A DNA stretch of 64,000 nt from Rahnella aquatilis CIP 78.65 = ATCC 33071. Lineage in GTDB: Bacteria; Pseudomonadota; Gammaproteobacteria; Enterobacterales; Enterobacteriaceae. Of the stretch, positions 26,618 to 36,211 are shown one piece after another. The notes under the pieces are model-generated. The model searched no databases. It saw only the letters and a program-made list of their open reading frames with translations, and had not been told where the DNA came from. The stretch is from assembly GCF_000241955.1 (NCBI RefSeq), contig NC_016819.1, positions 1-64,000 on the forward strand, in the 5' to 3' direction. Position 1 is the stretch's first letter; each line of letters opens with the position of its first letter. A program made the position numbers and the translations under genes.

Positions 26618-28246
26618 ATGAACAGTGACTGGTATAAGAAGGCCATTATTTATCAGGTGGATACCGCTTATTTTTTTGATGCCAACAACGACGGAATTGG
26701 TGATATCAGCGGGATACTCAAACACCTTGATTACATTCGTGGCCTGGGGGCCAATGCACTTTGGCTGACACCTTTTTATCTGACCCCTTTCAGAGATGAC
26801 GGATACGACGTAAAGGATCACCTCACGGTAGATCCGCGTTTTGGTGATATCGCCGATATGGTGATGCTGCTTGAACAGGCAGAAGAAATGGGACTGCGGG
26901 TGATCGTTGAATTAGTTTTACAGCACACATCAAGCGAACATCGATGGTTTCAGGAAGCCCGAAAAGATCGTCACTCGCCGTACCGGAATTATTATATCTG
27001 GGCAGATGAGCCTCCTGAAAATGACGATCCCCCGATGTTTCCCGGGGTAGAGAAGAGCGTCTGGAGCTGGGATGAGGAGGCGCAGCAGTATTATCGCCAT
27101 ATGTTTTATCACGATGAGCCGGATTTAAACCTGGCTTGTCCCGATCTGATAAATGAAATTGAACGGGTGATCATGTACTGGCTACGGCTGGGGGTTTCGG
27201 GGTTCAGGCTTGATGCCGCTTCACACATGATCAAACAAGCCGGAAAAGGGGATGTCAAAAAGGGTCTCAGCTTACTGAATCATTTACGTGATTTTATCGC
27301 AGTCCGCCATCCCGAAACTATTTTGTTGGGGGAAGTTGATGTTCCGCCACAACACTATAACGACTATTTTGGCAATAACGATCGCCTGCATATGCTACTG
27401 AGCTTTTCTATAAATAAGCATATGTTTCTATCCTTCGCCCATAAAGATGCCCGACCTTTGGTGAAGGCTTTGAAAGAGATCCCCGCGCCACCCTCAAGGG
27501 CGTGTCTGACTCACTGGTTACGTAATCATGATGAACTGGACCTTGGGGATTTAAGCCCGGCAGAGCGGCGTGATGTGATAAAAGAATTTGGTCCTGCAGA
27601 GAATATGCAAATTTATCAGCGGGGACTGAGGCGGCGGCTGGCTTCGATGTTTGAGAATGATATCGCGAGAATCGCTATGGCATATTCGGTGTTATTTTCA
27701 TTACCGGGCACACCTGTTATTCGCTATGGTGATGAAATTGGTATGAGTGAAAATCTGTCGCTGAACGAACGCAATGCCATCAGAACGCCGATGCAGTGGG
27801 ACACCACCCGGAATGCCGGCTTTTCTCAAGCTGACCGCGATAACTTGATCGCGCCAGTGAATGTCAGAGGACCCGGCCGTTATTGGCGGGTGAATGTCAG
27901 CAAATCACAAATTGAAGACCATTCACTGCTGCATCTGGTCAGCAAAATGACGCGCACGCGGCTGGGATGCAAAGAAATAGGGTCCGGAACTTACAGGATC
28001 ATTGACCTGAAAATACCCTCCCTGTTTGCCATTCGTTATGACTACGACGGGGAGGCTTTGCTGATGATGACAAATTTAAGCGATAAAAAAGTGCAGGTTG
28101 AACTCAACGAGCCAGAAACTATGATGCTCACCGAGTTGCTGGCCGACAAAGAATATGCCAGGTCAGGCATGTTGAAAGCTTCGGCCCGGTTTCCGGTCAA
28201 TGGTTATGGCTACCGCTGGTTTTCGGTCAAACACATAGACGGATAA
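26618..28246 (+). CDS. GH13 alpha-amylase-family protein, trehalose-synthase-like
   Basis: The protein has 542 residues from ATG 26618. It starts as TreS-type GH13 proteins do: WYKKAIIYQVDTAYFFDANN, GDISGILKHLDYIRGLGANA. Catalytic residues are in place: nucleophile Asp199 in GFRLDAA, acid/base Glu239 in GEVD and Asp305 in RNHDE, with His103 in region I. A small C-terminal beta domain completes it. Trehalose synthases interconvert maltose and trehalose, a compatible solute. The residue at the usual catalytic-water position of the TreS group cannot be judged by eye. Its place among stress genes supports a desiccation or osmotic role. Confidence 0.8.
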   Translation: MNSDWYKKAIIYQVDTAYFFDANNDGIGDISGILKHLDYIRGLGANALWLTPFYLTPFRDDGYDVKDHLTVDPRFGDIADMVMLLEQAEEMGLRVIVELVLQHTSSEHRWFQEARKDRHSPYRNYYIWADEPPENDDPPMFPGVEKSVWSWDEEAQQYYRHMFYHDEPDLNLACPDLINEIERVIMYWLRLGVSGFRLDAASHMIKQAGKGDVKKGLSLLNHLRDFIAVRHPETILLGEVDVPPQHYNDYFGNNDRLHMLLSFSINKHMFLSFAHKDARPLVKALKEIPAPPSRACLTHWLRNHDELDLGDLSPAERRDVIKEFGPAENMQIYQRGLRRRLASMFENDIARIAMAYSVLFSLPGTPVIRYGDEIGMSENLSLNERNAIRTPMQWDTTRNAGFSQADRDNLIAPVNVRGPGRYWRVNVSKSQIEDHSLLHLVSKMTRTRLGCKEIGSGTYRIIDLKIPSLFAIRYDYDGEALLMMTNLSDKKVQVELNEPETMMLTELLADKEYARSGMLKASARFPVNGYGYRWFSVKHIDG

Positions 28247-28268
28247 ATATCACGCGAGCACGGCTGAA

Positions 28269-29247
28269 TTAATGTTTCCTGAATCTTTTCCGCCATAATA
28301 TGGCACAGGTAATTGCGCTCAGCATTGTCAGTGCCACTTTCCCCGACCGGGCGGGATCGATGGCAATAACCTTATCCTTCGCTTCACTATTGAAATTTCC
28401 CTTGCTTCTGTGATGACCTTCAACGGGAATATAGAGATTATCTGCTGCATTTATCGGCTGAAGTTCAGCCTGCATTTGTCCATCCCATGCCTTTTTGGAC
28501 ATCAGCTTATCCAGCCATCCGGGGACGAAGATATTGCCAATAATGGACTGGACAGTGGATAGCCCGACCCATAATTCCCGTGGGGCTAAAAGAGAAGCTT
28601 TATACACGGCCTCTGCTATCGCTTCCGGTTGATAAACAGGTGCCACCGGGCGGGTGGCACGGGGCAGCTTATTACGCGACCATTCAAACTGCGGCGTATT
28701 GACGGCAGGAAGATGAACCATCGTCAGCCTGATATTTGACCTGGAATGAATAAGCTCTGAACGCAGTGCGTCAGTAAATCCCCGTATAGCGGCTTTCGCA
28801 CCACAATAGGCAGATTGCAGGGGAACAGATCGATACGCCAGGGCTGAGCCAATTTGAATAATATGCCCGACGTTTTGAGATGACATAATTTTTAACGCCT
28901 CCCGCGTGCCATTAATGACACCGTGATATGTCACATCTGTGACACGTTGATATTCTGATGGGCTCATTTCAGCAAAAGGGGAGATGACCGTACACATGGC
29001 GGCGTTGATCCAGACATTCACAGGCCCCAGGGCGTTGACAATCTGAGTCGCAGCCTCTTCCATCTGACGCGTATCGGCAACATCTGCACTCATCCCGAAC
29101 GCCTGCAGATTCTATTTCTTTGATTGTTGCTGTGAGACCTTTCTGGCTGCGGGCAATGACAGCCACGTCATAACCATGCTGCGCAAAGCATAATGCTGTG
29201 GCTCTCCCCACACCCGCAGTCCCTCCGGTAACCACAACTAAAGGCAT
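28269..29247 (-). pseudogene. Frameshifted short-chain dehydrogenase/reductase
   Basis: Two overlapping frames together give one SDR. The first (from 29247) holds the nucleotide-binding start VVVTGGTAGVGRATALCFAQ (TGxxxGxG) up to IKEIESAG. The second (to 28269) continues with GMSADVADTRQMEEAATQ, the NAA motif (WINAAM), catalytic Ser and YCGAKAA (YxxxK). It ends in a C-terminal extension with a membrane-like helix. The shift is near 29095-29105, where a few bases appear lost. This extended SDR type commonly accompanies stress genes on plasmids. Intact protein cannot be made without frameshifting. Confidence 0.8.
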
Positions 29248-29319
29248 AAATCCCCTCCTGCTATTTTATTTCTGACGTCGTTTATCAGCGCCTGCGGATC
29301 CAGGCGCTGATCATGAAGG

Positions 29320-30225
29320 TCAGGTTTTAGGCTTGATGATATCTGGCTTAGTGTTTTCAATCGGACCGGTGGAACCCAGCTCAGCGCCCGTGACCGGGTT
29401 TATCGACGGATCAGACGTGGTGCGTGCTTTCATGGCATCCAGTTGGGACTGCTGTGCTGCATCCAGACTGACCGAGGCTTCACCCGTTCCGCCATCAACG
29501 GCAGGTTGCGGCTGGTCAACGTACTCGAACGTCTTGTCAGAATTCCAGCTGCCGCGGACAGTGCCCCCTTCGGACATGTTGTAATAAACCTGAGAGAATT
29601 GTGGCAGCGGCGGTAATTTACCCGGCGGGAAATTATCCTGGATCGCATACAAGGCTTTTTCAAAGGACTGCTGATGCGCAACTTCACGCGTCATCAGAAA
29701 ACTCAGCGCGTCTTTAATTCCCGGATCGTCTGTCACATTGATTAAGCGTTCATACACGATTTTTGCGCGGGCTTCGGCAGCAATATTTGAACGCAGATCA
29801 GCCGTAGGTTCGCCGATGGTGTCAATGTAAGCGGCACTCCATGGAACGCCTGCGGAGTTCACCAGTGCCGGGCCACCGCCATACAGCAGAGACGTAATAT
29901 GGCTGTCATTCCCTCCGCCGGTGAGAGAGCGATAAAGCTCTGCTTCTTTTTCGGTTCCTTCAGCCAGTTCACCTTTTGCGCCTTTGTTCAGCATACCCAC
30001 AATGGTACCGATAATTTCCAGATGGCTCAGCTCTTCGGTGGCTATATCGAGTAAAAGATCCTTCCTGCCCGCGTCGTCTTCTCCGATCCCCTGGGTGAAA
30101 TAGCGGCACGCTGCCGCCAGCTCTCCCTGCGGACCGCCAAATTGCTCGAGTAAAAGATTGGCCAGACCAGGATTCGGCCCGGCAACACGAACCGTATATT
30201 GCAGCTGTTTGATATGCTTAAACAT
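29320..30225 (-). CDS. katN: Manganese catalase
   Basis: The protein has 301 residues and is a di-manganese catalase that decomposes hydrogen peroxide. Metal ligands are readable: Glu35 (GPQGELAAACRYF), Glu65 and His68 (ATEELSHLE), Glu151 (IAAEARAKIVYE) and His184 (REVAHQQSF). The C-terminal tail is long, Pro/Thr-rich and typical of the family. Salmonella KatN is RpoS-regulated and lies with yciGFE, the same association as here. The gene looks intact. It is likely cytoplasmic and gives haem-independent peroxide protection. Confidence 0.93.
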   Translation of the reverse strand: MFKHIKQLQYTVRVAGPNPGLANLLLEQFGGPQGELAAACRYFTQGIGEDDAGRKDLLLDIATEELSHLEIIGTIVGMLNKGAKGELAEGTEKEAELYRSLTGGGNDSHITSLLYGGGPALVNSAGVPWSAAYIDTIGEPTADLRSNIAAEARAKIVYERLINVTDDPGIKDALSFLMTREVAHQQSFEKALYAIQDNFPPGKLPPLPQFSQVYYNMSEGGTVRGSWNSDKTFEYVDQPQPAVDGGTGEASVSLDAAQQSQLDAMKARTTSDPSINPVTGAELGSTGPIENTKPDIIKPKT

Positions 30226-30379
30226 AAAGTTTCCTCATTCAAATCGATGAAATATGGGTTGAGCTCACTAAGCCTAGAAAAAGAAAAGGGGATTAACCAT
30301 AAACAAGGAAAGGAGATGAGCGTCAGATAACACGTTTAGGATTTTTCTGCATAGAGCAGTTAAAGAGGAGAATTGATTT

Positions 30380-30751
30380 TCAGATCGACTGTTTCAGGGT
30401 TTCAGCAATGTGCCACACATCCAGACTCCCCTGCGCTGCAGCGACAGTCAGTTCTTCATGGTCTGGAGAAAACCGAAGAGAGATCCCATTACGGCGCAGG
30501 AACAAAACTGTTGATGCAAATGCCGTTCTTTTATTTGCGTCATTGAAACAATGTCCCCGCGCTATGGCCAGCAGGTATGCAGCAGCCAGAACGTATATAT
30601 CATTCTCGCCTTCATAAATATGGCGGTTCAAAATTCGGGTTGCCATACTGTCTATCCGGCCAGGATCGGCATACCCTGCAAGACCTCCGTAGGCGGCAAT
30701 CATACGTTCGTGAATACTGATGATGTCTTTACTGGAAAGAAAATAAATCAT
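30380..30751 (-). CDS. doc: Doc-type (Fic-fold) toxin
   Basis: The protein has 123 residues, the size of P1 Doc. The Fic-type active-site motif reads H67-C-F-N-D-A-N-K74-R (HCFNDANKR). Doc is a kinase that phosphorylates EF-Tu and blocks translation. The start codon overlaps the Phd-like antitoxin stop (ATGA), as in P1. The C-terminal half (FLRRNG, HEELTVAAAQGSLDVWHIAE) is repeated in degenerate form at about 52.1 kb. Role: plasmid stabilisation by post-segregational killing. Confidence 0.9.
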   Translation of the reverse strand: MIYFLSSKDIISIHERMIAAYGGLAGYADPGRIDSMATRILNRHIYEGENDIYVLAAAYLLAIARGHCFNDANKRTAFASTVLFLRRNGISLRFSPDHEELTVAAAQGSLDVWHIAETLKQSI

Positions 30752-30969
30752 CGGTTTTTAAGTGCTTCAAGCGTTTGGCCATGTTCAGTAAACAACCAAT
30801 CAAAATCCGATTCCGCCTGTATTTTTTGCATTTTTTCATACTGCTCAGCATCAATGATAATGACAGGTTTTGCCGACCGGCGTGTGATCATGATAGGTTC
30901 ACCGCCGGTCACGCCATCAAGGACGGCTGCCAGCTCATTTCGGGCCGTTGTAAAATTTATCGCTTGCAT
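30748..30969 (-). CDS. phd: Phd/YefM-type antitoxin
   Basis: The protein has 73 residues from ATG 30969, preceded by GAGGTG; an ATG at 31008 would add a non-family extension. It begins MQAINFTTARNELAAVLDGV and continues TGGEPIMITRRSAKPVIIID, the DNA-binding Phd fold. The C-terminal helix (SDFDWLFTEHGQTLEALKNR) would wrap the Doc active site. Phd proteins repress their own operon with Doc as corepressor. A perfect palindrome lies 20 bp upstream. Confidence 0.9.
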   Translation of the reverse strand: MQAINFTTARNELAAVLDGVTGGEPIMITRRSAKPVIIIDAEQYEKMQKIQAESDFDWLFTEHGQTLEALKNR

Positions 30970-30988
30970 CGTTATCACCTCAATGAAA

Positions 30989-31007
30989 TGTACAACCCGG
31001 TTGTACA
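30989..31007. promoter_or_regulatory. Phd operator palindrome
   Basis: TGTACAACCCGGTTGTACA is an inverted repeat of TGTACAA arms around CCCGG. An extra TGTAC half-site follows at about 31014. It sits at the promoter of phd-doc; autoregulation is known for the family and inferred here. Confidence 0.75.
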
Positions 31008-31092
31008 ACTCAATGTACGCTTAAAAATGGTATTTTTCAACGCCGCACTCATGACTATTCACACGTATGATTATGAATAAGTAAGGACCACT

Positions 31093-31761
31093 ATGTTCAG
31101 TAAAGCACAGCGGGTTGCCTTTCCTGCCCTGGTTATCGCGGTATTTTTGCTTACCGGCTGTCCTCCCGCAGCTGAATTCACTCAATGGGAACGTCCTTCT
31201 ACGACGGAAGAGGGGGTAAAAGCCGCGATGACACAATGTGGTGATCCGGTCGGCTATACACTGAATAACTTGCCCAGAAATGAACAGGCACTGCAATTCC
31301 TTTGTATGCAGCGTTTGGGTTTTACACGTAAGGACGGGTTTGATTTTTGTGAGGTGATGGGAAAACTTCCCGCCTGCGTTGAAAAAAAACAGGGACATCC
31401 GCTCAGTCAGTCCCAGCTCGAAGCGCTGCCGTTTGAAGCTGATGAAGGATTCTATCCGATTAAACCGGATTCCAGCCGGTATGAGGATATGCAAGTCACC
31501 TGGCGTAAGGTGGGCGCGCCAGGGGGAGGATTGTCGACGCAAGTTGCCAATGATCGGGAGGCGCTGCCGGTGATGTACGCCTGCGGTTATCCAAAACCGC
31601 TCGGGTCGAATCTGGCGGTCGCCAGCATTGGACGCACAGCAAAAGCCCAACGCTGCATGATTGATCATGGCTTTGAACCGAAGAACAAAATGATGCTGGT
31701 CTGCCGGCCTTACCCGCAGGTGACGGGATGTGAAAGGGCAGTGAAATCCTCCCCGCTTTAA
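31093..31761 (+). CDS. Cysteine-rich lipoprotein of unknown function
   Basis: The protein has 222 residues. A lipobox LLTGC at about 19-23 ends a hydrophobic signal sequence, so it is a predicted lipoprotein. The mature part has nine or so cysteines in repeated settings (AMTQCGDPVG, FLCMQRLGF, FDFCEVMGKLPAC, MYACGYPKP, RCMIDHGFEP, LVCRPYPQVTGC). Two halves each contain a Cys-Gly-(D/Y)-P motif, which hints at an internal duplication. I do not recognise the family beyond similar enterobacterial lipoproteins. It is transcribed away from phd-doc and stands alone. Confidence 0.7.
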   Translation: MFSKAQRVAFPALVIAVFLLTGCPPAAEFTQWERPSTTEEGVKAAMTQCGDPVGYTLNNLPRNEQALQFLCMQRLGFTRKDGFDFCEVMGKLPACVEKKQGHPLSQSQLEALPFEADEGFYPIKPDSSRYEDMQVTWRKVGAPGGGLSTQVANDREALPVMYACGYPKPLGSNLAVASIGRTAKAQRCMIDHGFEPKNKMMLVCRPYPQVTGCERAVKSSPL

Positions 31762-32008
31762 AGGGTGTGCCCGCACGCGTGAGCGGCTTCACATTATGGG
31801 GGGACGAGAGATCCAGATCACAGTATTCGGCGGAAGGGAGGTCAGGGGGGGCCTGTTTATTTTCCCGGGAAATAGACGTCGCTGACGTAACGGGAAGCGC
31901 TACGGGTAGAAGTAAAAACGAGGGCAGCGTTATAAAAGAGAAACGAACAATAACGCTGACCGTGAGTATGCCTGATATTTTACAAGCCGGGTGCAATGAA
32001 GAGATAAA
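31762..32008. other. Intergenic region
   Basis: Between convergent genes I see no reading frame with family features and no strong terminator. Confidence 0.3.
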
Positions 32009-33409
32009 TCATTTTGACTTCACTGCATGCATCTTACGCCTCGCCGATAACAGGTAACCAGCACCGGCACAAACAACAAGAAACCAGGGAATAAATTCCA
32101 CCAGCTTTGCATCACCGCCACCAGTGAGTAGCTGCAGATTGTTGATCGCCATGATAATGGTAACCGACATGGTAATGAGTGCGCCCATTGGTGCCCATAG
32201 CACTTGCCACGCGCTGTGGTTGTGTTTGCCAACACGCCGGAAAAACCGGATAACGGCAGCAGAGACCCCTACCTGAAGTATCAGGATCGACAAGGTCGCA
32301 ATCGCGGAGCCGAAGGCGAAAATCTGGACTAACGGATCCATATTGGTGCCGCCCATTCCCATCAGCAGCAATAGTAGAATCACACTATGGGCATGGCTGG
32401 CCTTGTGCGGCGTTCCGTTGGCCGGGTGAGTTTGGCACAGTTCTTTCCAGATCAGGCCATCACGGCTGATGCTGAAGATATAACGCGAAATATTGTTATG
32501 AAATGCCAGTGCAGCAGCAAACAGACTGGTGATCAGCAGCACGGACATGGTTTCAACGGCCCACTGACCGACATATTCGCGGGTAATATCAAAAATGAAG
32601 TTTCCAGGGTCTTTACGGGCAATCTCCACAATCTGATCAAAACTATAGGCTTGCACCAGCGACCAACTGGTAAAGCCAAAGAAAACGGTAATCATCAGCA
32701 GTGCGCAGAGGGTGGCGCGCGGCACGGTTTTATGCGGATCACGACACTCTTCGGCATAAATCGCCGTTGACTCAAAGCCGATAAATGAAGCGATACAAAA
32801 AATAAACGCAATACCGAGATTGCCGTGACTAAACACGGCCGGATCAAATGAACTGAAGTTCAGTGGCCCCGGCTTTTTTATCAGCAAACTGACGTCCGTC
32901 AACAGCACAATTGCCACCTCCGCGATCATCAGCACTCCCAACAGTTTCCCCCCGACTTCTACCCGTTTAATACCGAAAATCCAGGCAATAATGGTAAACA
33001 GCATACTGAGTGCCCACCAGGGAATATGTAGCGCAAGATGCTGTGCAAGGAACTCCTGGCTAAAGAAGCCGAGCATGGAAATTATGGCTATCTGAATAGA
33101 GAGATAGGCAATCAAGGCCAGTACTGACGCAGAGGCACCCCAGTTTTCTCCCAGGCCTTTTGATATATAGGTATAGAAAGCTCCGGCGTCATTTACATAG
33201 CGGCTCATCGCTATGTAGCCCACAGAAAAGAGCATCAGAATAATGCAGGCCATAATATAGACGGCCGGAACACCGCCGCCATTCCCCGTAAAAATTGCCA
33301 CAGGCAACCCACCAATGACCCCAGTCAGGGGGGAGGCAGCGGCAACGACAAAGAAGACCAGAGAAAATAAACCCAGGGAGTTTTTTCTTAACCCATTAAT
33401 GTTACTCAT
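32009..33409 (-). CDS. APC-family amino acid/amine permease
   Basis: The protein has 466 residues if started at the internal ATG 33409 (MSNINGLRKNSLGLFSLVFF); the ATG at 33481 adds a non-family tail. Twelve to thirteen hydrophobic helices are evident, with the first-helix pattern VFFVVAAASPLTGVIGGLPV and the loop FIGFESTAIYAEECRDPHKT, which are standard APC motifs. It should import an amino acid or amine by proton or cation coupling. The neighbouring AraC regulator, cyclodeaminase-like gene, RidA and FAD oxidoreductase suggest a shared substrate. Confidence 0.83.
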   Translation of the reverse strand: MSNINGLRKNSLGLFSLVFFVVAAASPLTGVIGGLPVAIFTGNGGGVPAVYIMACIILMLFSVGYIAMSRYVNDAGAFYTYISKGLGENWGASASVLALIAYLSIQIAIISMLGFFSQEFLAQHLALHIPWWALSMLFTIIAWIFGIKRVEVGGKLLGVLMIAEVAIVLLTDVSLLIKKPGPLNFSSFDPAVFSHGNLGIAFIFCIASFIGFESTAIYAEECRDPHKTVPRATLCALLMITVFFGFTSWSLVQAYSFDQIVEIARKDPGNFIFDITREYVGQWAVETMSVLLITSLFAAALAFHNNISRYIFSISRDGLIWKELCQTHPANGTPHKASHAHSVILLLLLMGMGGTNMDPLVQIFAFGSAIATLSILILQVGVSAAVIRFFRRVGKHNHSAWQVLWAPMGALITMSVTIIMAINNLQLLTGGGDAKLVEFIPWFLVVCAGAGYLLSARRKMHAVKSK

Positions 33410-33548
33410 CGCCAGCGCCCTATTTGTAAGTGGATATAGGACAGCATCATTTCCCAGCGGCGCCAGCGTGGGATAGAACAAATCGGACAGTCATATAGTG
33501 CAACATATGCACTTTTTTAGTGCCACCTTCTGTTAACTTGAAAATAAC

Positions 33549-34364
33549 CTAATGGTAACTAATGCGCTCGGCATGGGCAGCAAGAAGCATACGGCGCTGG
33601 AAATCAAGCGGGGTGGTACTGATCAGTTTTTTGAATTCACGCAGGAAATGTGACTGATCACTGAAACCCAAATTCAGTGCCAGTTCGGAAAACGAGACGC
33701 TGGCACCCTGATGTAAGCTGTTCAGGGCAGACTGGCAGCGCATGATGCGGCCAAATGCCTTCGGTGACATACCGGTATCCTGGCGAAACTGTCTCTGGAT
33801 GGTACGACAGGTATAGCCAGTTAATGCCTCCAGTTGCCCGACACGGAAATTGCCTTTCTGTTGCAGGATTGTGCGAATAATTGAAGCAGTCACCGTTGAC
33901 GTTTTGCGTGCCAGTCTCGGCGTAAAATAGTTATTAAACAAGGTGATTTGCTGTGCAAATAGCTCAGTGCGCAGGATTTGCTCGCAGGCCGGACGTGCGT
34001 CCGGAACCACGTCCAGAAAATTAAACTCGCGGTCGGTCAGATCTTCTGCCATGACATCGAGAAAATCCGGAATGACACCAGGGGCAAAGCGCACACCGAA
34101 ATAGCGGTGGTTTGGGATTAACTTTGCGCTGCGTGCTTCAAGGGTGGTTCCGCATACCCGCGCCATGGGATGAATGGTATCGCAGTCAAAGACAATATCT
34201 ACGCAACCATCCGGTACCGCGAGGGTCAGAGGGGCAGACGGAGATACCTCGAAACTGTAAAAATGGGAAATGGCCGAATTCTCAGCGTTCATCAGCGAAT
34301 ATTGTCTCGCTGCACTGAGCACAAACCACGGCTGTTCCGGATTGATAATGTTTGTACAGGACAT
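33549..34364 (-). CDS. AraC-family transcriptional regulator
   Basis: The protein has 271 residues from ATG 34364, chosen for the strong GGGGGG-containing ribosome site; an upstream ATG at 34448 is possible. The N-terminal effector domain contains PDGCVDIVFDCD and YFGVRFAPG. The C-terminal double HTH (about 170-265) has LTGYTCRTIQRQFRQDTGMS and LNLGFSDQSHFLREFKKLIS. It lies between the permease and the divergent catabolic genes and is the obvious candidate activator of both. Confidence 0.85.
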   Translation of the reverse strand: MSCTNIINPEQPWFVLSAARQYSLMNAENSAISHFYSFEVSPSAPLTLAVPDGCVDIVFDCDTIHPMARVCGTTLEARSAKLIPNHRYFGVRFAPGVIPDFLDVMAEDLTDREFNFLDVVPDARPACEQILRTELFAQQITLFNNYFTPRLARKTSTVTASIIRTILQQKGNFRVGQLEALTGYTCRTIQRQFRQDTGMSPKAFGRIMRCQSALNSLHQGASVSFSELALNLGFSDQSHFLREFKKLISTTPLDFQRRMLLAAHAERISYH

Positions 34365-34542
34365 AAGCCCCCCGCCATAACAAAGAACACTCCCTGTCTT
34401 TGCAATTCGGATGCCATATCCGGCGATCTCTTTTTCACGATGTCGCAAATATTCAATACAACCGTTTTCTCATCCCGTAATTTTCATCGTGTCGCGAAAT
34501 GATTAACAAAAATGTAACCCACCCATTGACGGAGTAACTGGC

Positions 34543-35682
34543 ATGTCTGACGCCGCTAAAATTGATTTTATCTATCTTTCCGAGCAGGACATGATCCGTG
34601 CTGGTGTAACTGATATGACTGCCTGTGTTGACACGATGGAAAAGATGTTTGCTCTGCTATACCAGGGAGATTACCGCATGGCCGGAGCGAACAACGATTC
34701 ACATGGGGCAATGGTGACTTTTCCGAACGACTCGCCGTTTCCCAATATGCCTAAACCGACAGCTGATCGTCGCTTTATGGCGATGCCCGCCTACCTCGGC
34801 GGCGATTTCTGCACTGCAGGTATGAAATGGTATGGCTCTAATATCGCCAACCGGCAGAAGGGGTTACCACGATCCATTCTGATGTTTACGCTAAACGATG
34901 CGGATACTGGGGCGCCCCTGGCGTATATGTCGGCAAATTTGTTGTCAGCCTACCGCACGGGGGCTGTACCCGGCGTCGGTGCCCGCCATTTAGCACGTCG
35001 CGATGCACAGGTGATCGGGTTGCTGGGGCCCGGCGTTATGGGGAAAACTACTGTGGCGGCGTTTATGGCTGTCTGCCCGCAGATAAACACCATCAAGGTG
35101 AAAGGCCGTGGTCAGAAGAATCTCGACAGCTTTATCGTTTGGGCCAGAAATACCTTTCCTCAGATCACCAACATCCAGGCCGTCGATAGCCTTGAACAGG
35201 TGGTGCGTGATTCGGATATCGTCACCTATTGCAGCTCAGGGGAAGTCGGCGATCCGGCAACTTATCCGTTGGTAAAACGCGAATGGGTCAAGCCTGGTGC
35301 TTTTCTCGCCATGCCAGCGCTGTGTAATCTTGACGAAGGCATGGAGCAACCCGATGTGCGTAAAGTGCTCGACAATACCGGGCTTTATCACGCCTGGTAT
35401 GAAGAGGTCCCGAAACCTGCCCATCACACCATCCCCGTAATAGGCGTGCGGTTTATGGACATGCTGGCGGCCGGGAAATTGTCCGCTGACCAGTTGGAAG
35501 ACATCGGCAAGATTGTTGCTGGCGATGCGCCGGGTCGCCAAAGCGATGACGAAATCATCATCATGTCAGTCGGCGGTATGCCGGTTGAGGATGTGGCCTG
35601 GGGGACCGTTGTCTATCGCAATGCGCTTGAAAAAGGGATCGGCCTCAAACTCAACCTGTGGGATGCGCCTGTACTCTTCTGA
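34543..35682 (+). CDS. Ornithine cyclodeaminase/mu-crystallin-family protein (tyramine oxidase subunit B-like)
   Basis: The protein has 379 residues. An NAD(P)-binding Rossmann motif VIGLLGPGVMGKTTVAAF lies in the middle (about 160), and the substrate domain has LSAYRTGAVPGVGARHLARR. The closest named group I recall is tyramine oxidase subunit B, a branch of the cyclodeaminase/mu-crystallin family. Such enzymes reduce or deaminate imino/amino acids. It heads a three-gene unit with RidA (53 bp later) and an FAD oxidoreductase, suggesting joint handling of amine-derived imines. The substrate is unknown. Confidence 0.78.
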   Translation: MSDAAKIDFIYLSEQDMIRAGVTDMTACVDTMEKMFALLYQGDYRMAGANNDSHGAMVTFPNDSPFPNMPKPTADRRFMAMPAYLGGDFCTAGMKWYGSNIANRQKGLPRSILMFTLNDADTGAPLAYMSANLLSAYRTGAVPGVGARHLARRDAQVIGLLGPGVMGKTTVAAFMAVCPQINTIKVKGRGQKNLDSFIVWARNTFPQITNIQAVDSLEQVVRDSDIVTYCSSGEVGDPATYPLVKREWVKPGAFLAMPALCNLDEGMEQPDVRKVLDNTGLYHAWYEEVPKPAHHTIPVIGVRFMDMLAAGKLSADQLEDIGKIVAGDAPGRQSDDEIIIMSVGGMPVEDVAWGTVVYRNALEKGIGLKLNLWDAPVLF

Positions 35683-35735
35683 GTGCCGGACAAGTCACGC
35701 CTTCACCTCCAATAATCTGATCTTACAGGTACAAA

Positions 35736-36158
35736 ATGACCCAAATTACTAAAGTAAAAACCGGCTCAAAATTTGAAGAACGGGGGAGTTATTCCCGCAT
35801 TGTTGCTGTCGATAACTGGATTTTTGTCTCCAATACGGCCGGCCGGGATCCGCGTAGCAACGAAATTCCTGACGACGTGACTGAACAGACACTCCAGGTT
35901 TTTGCAAATATTGAGATGGCTCTGGCAGCGGTCGATGCCACGCTTTCCGATGTGGTTTTTTCCCGGGTATATATTCAGGATCCGAAGGATGTCGCAAGCG
36001 TGATGGAGATTATTGGTGCGAAGTTTCGTGGCATCAATCCGGCGACCACGGTCACCTGTCCGCCGTTGGGATCGACCGTTTATAAGGTTGAGTTAGAAGT
36101 CACTGCCTGGCGCGGGGCTGGAAAAGCGGAAGTGGAAGAAATCACCGTCGGGTCTTAG
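35736..36158 (+). CDS. RidA-family (YjgF/YER057c/UK114) protein
   Basis: The protein has 140 residues, the usual RidA size. It reads SYSRIVAVDNWIFVSNTAGR, then QVFANIEMALAAVDATLSDV, RVYIQDPKDV and VELEVTAWRG. RidA proteins hydrolyse reactive enamine/imine intermediates and release ammonia. The key Arg that binds the carboxylate is usually in a (N/C)PxR segment; here the equivalent region reads NPATTVTCPPLGS, so this may be a divergent subgroup lacking that arginine. Position between two oxidoreductases fits removal of an imine product. Confidence 0.85.
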   Translation: MTQITKVKTGSKFEERGSYSRIVAVDNWIFVSNTAGRDPRSNEIPDDVTEQTLQVFANIEMALAAVDATLSDVVFSRVYIQDPKDVASVMEIIGAKFRGINPATTVTCPPLGSTVYKVELEVTAWRGAGKAEVEEITVGS

Positions 36159-36211
36159 TGCCGGGTTCTTTTACTGAATTTTTGCATATTAAACCACTTA
36201 AGAAGGTTGCT

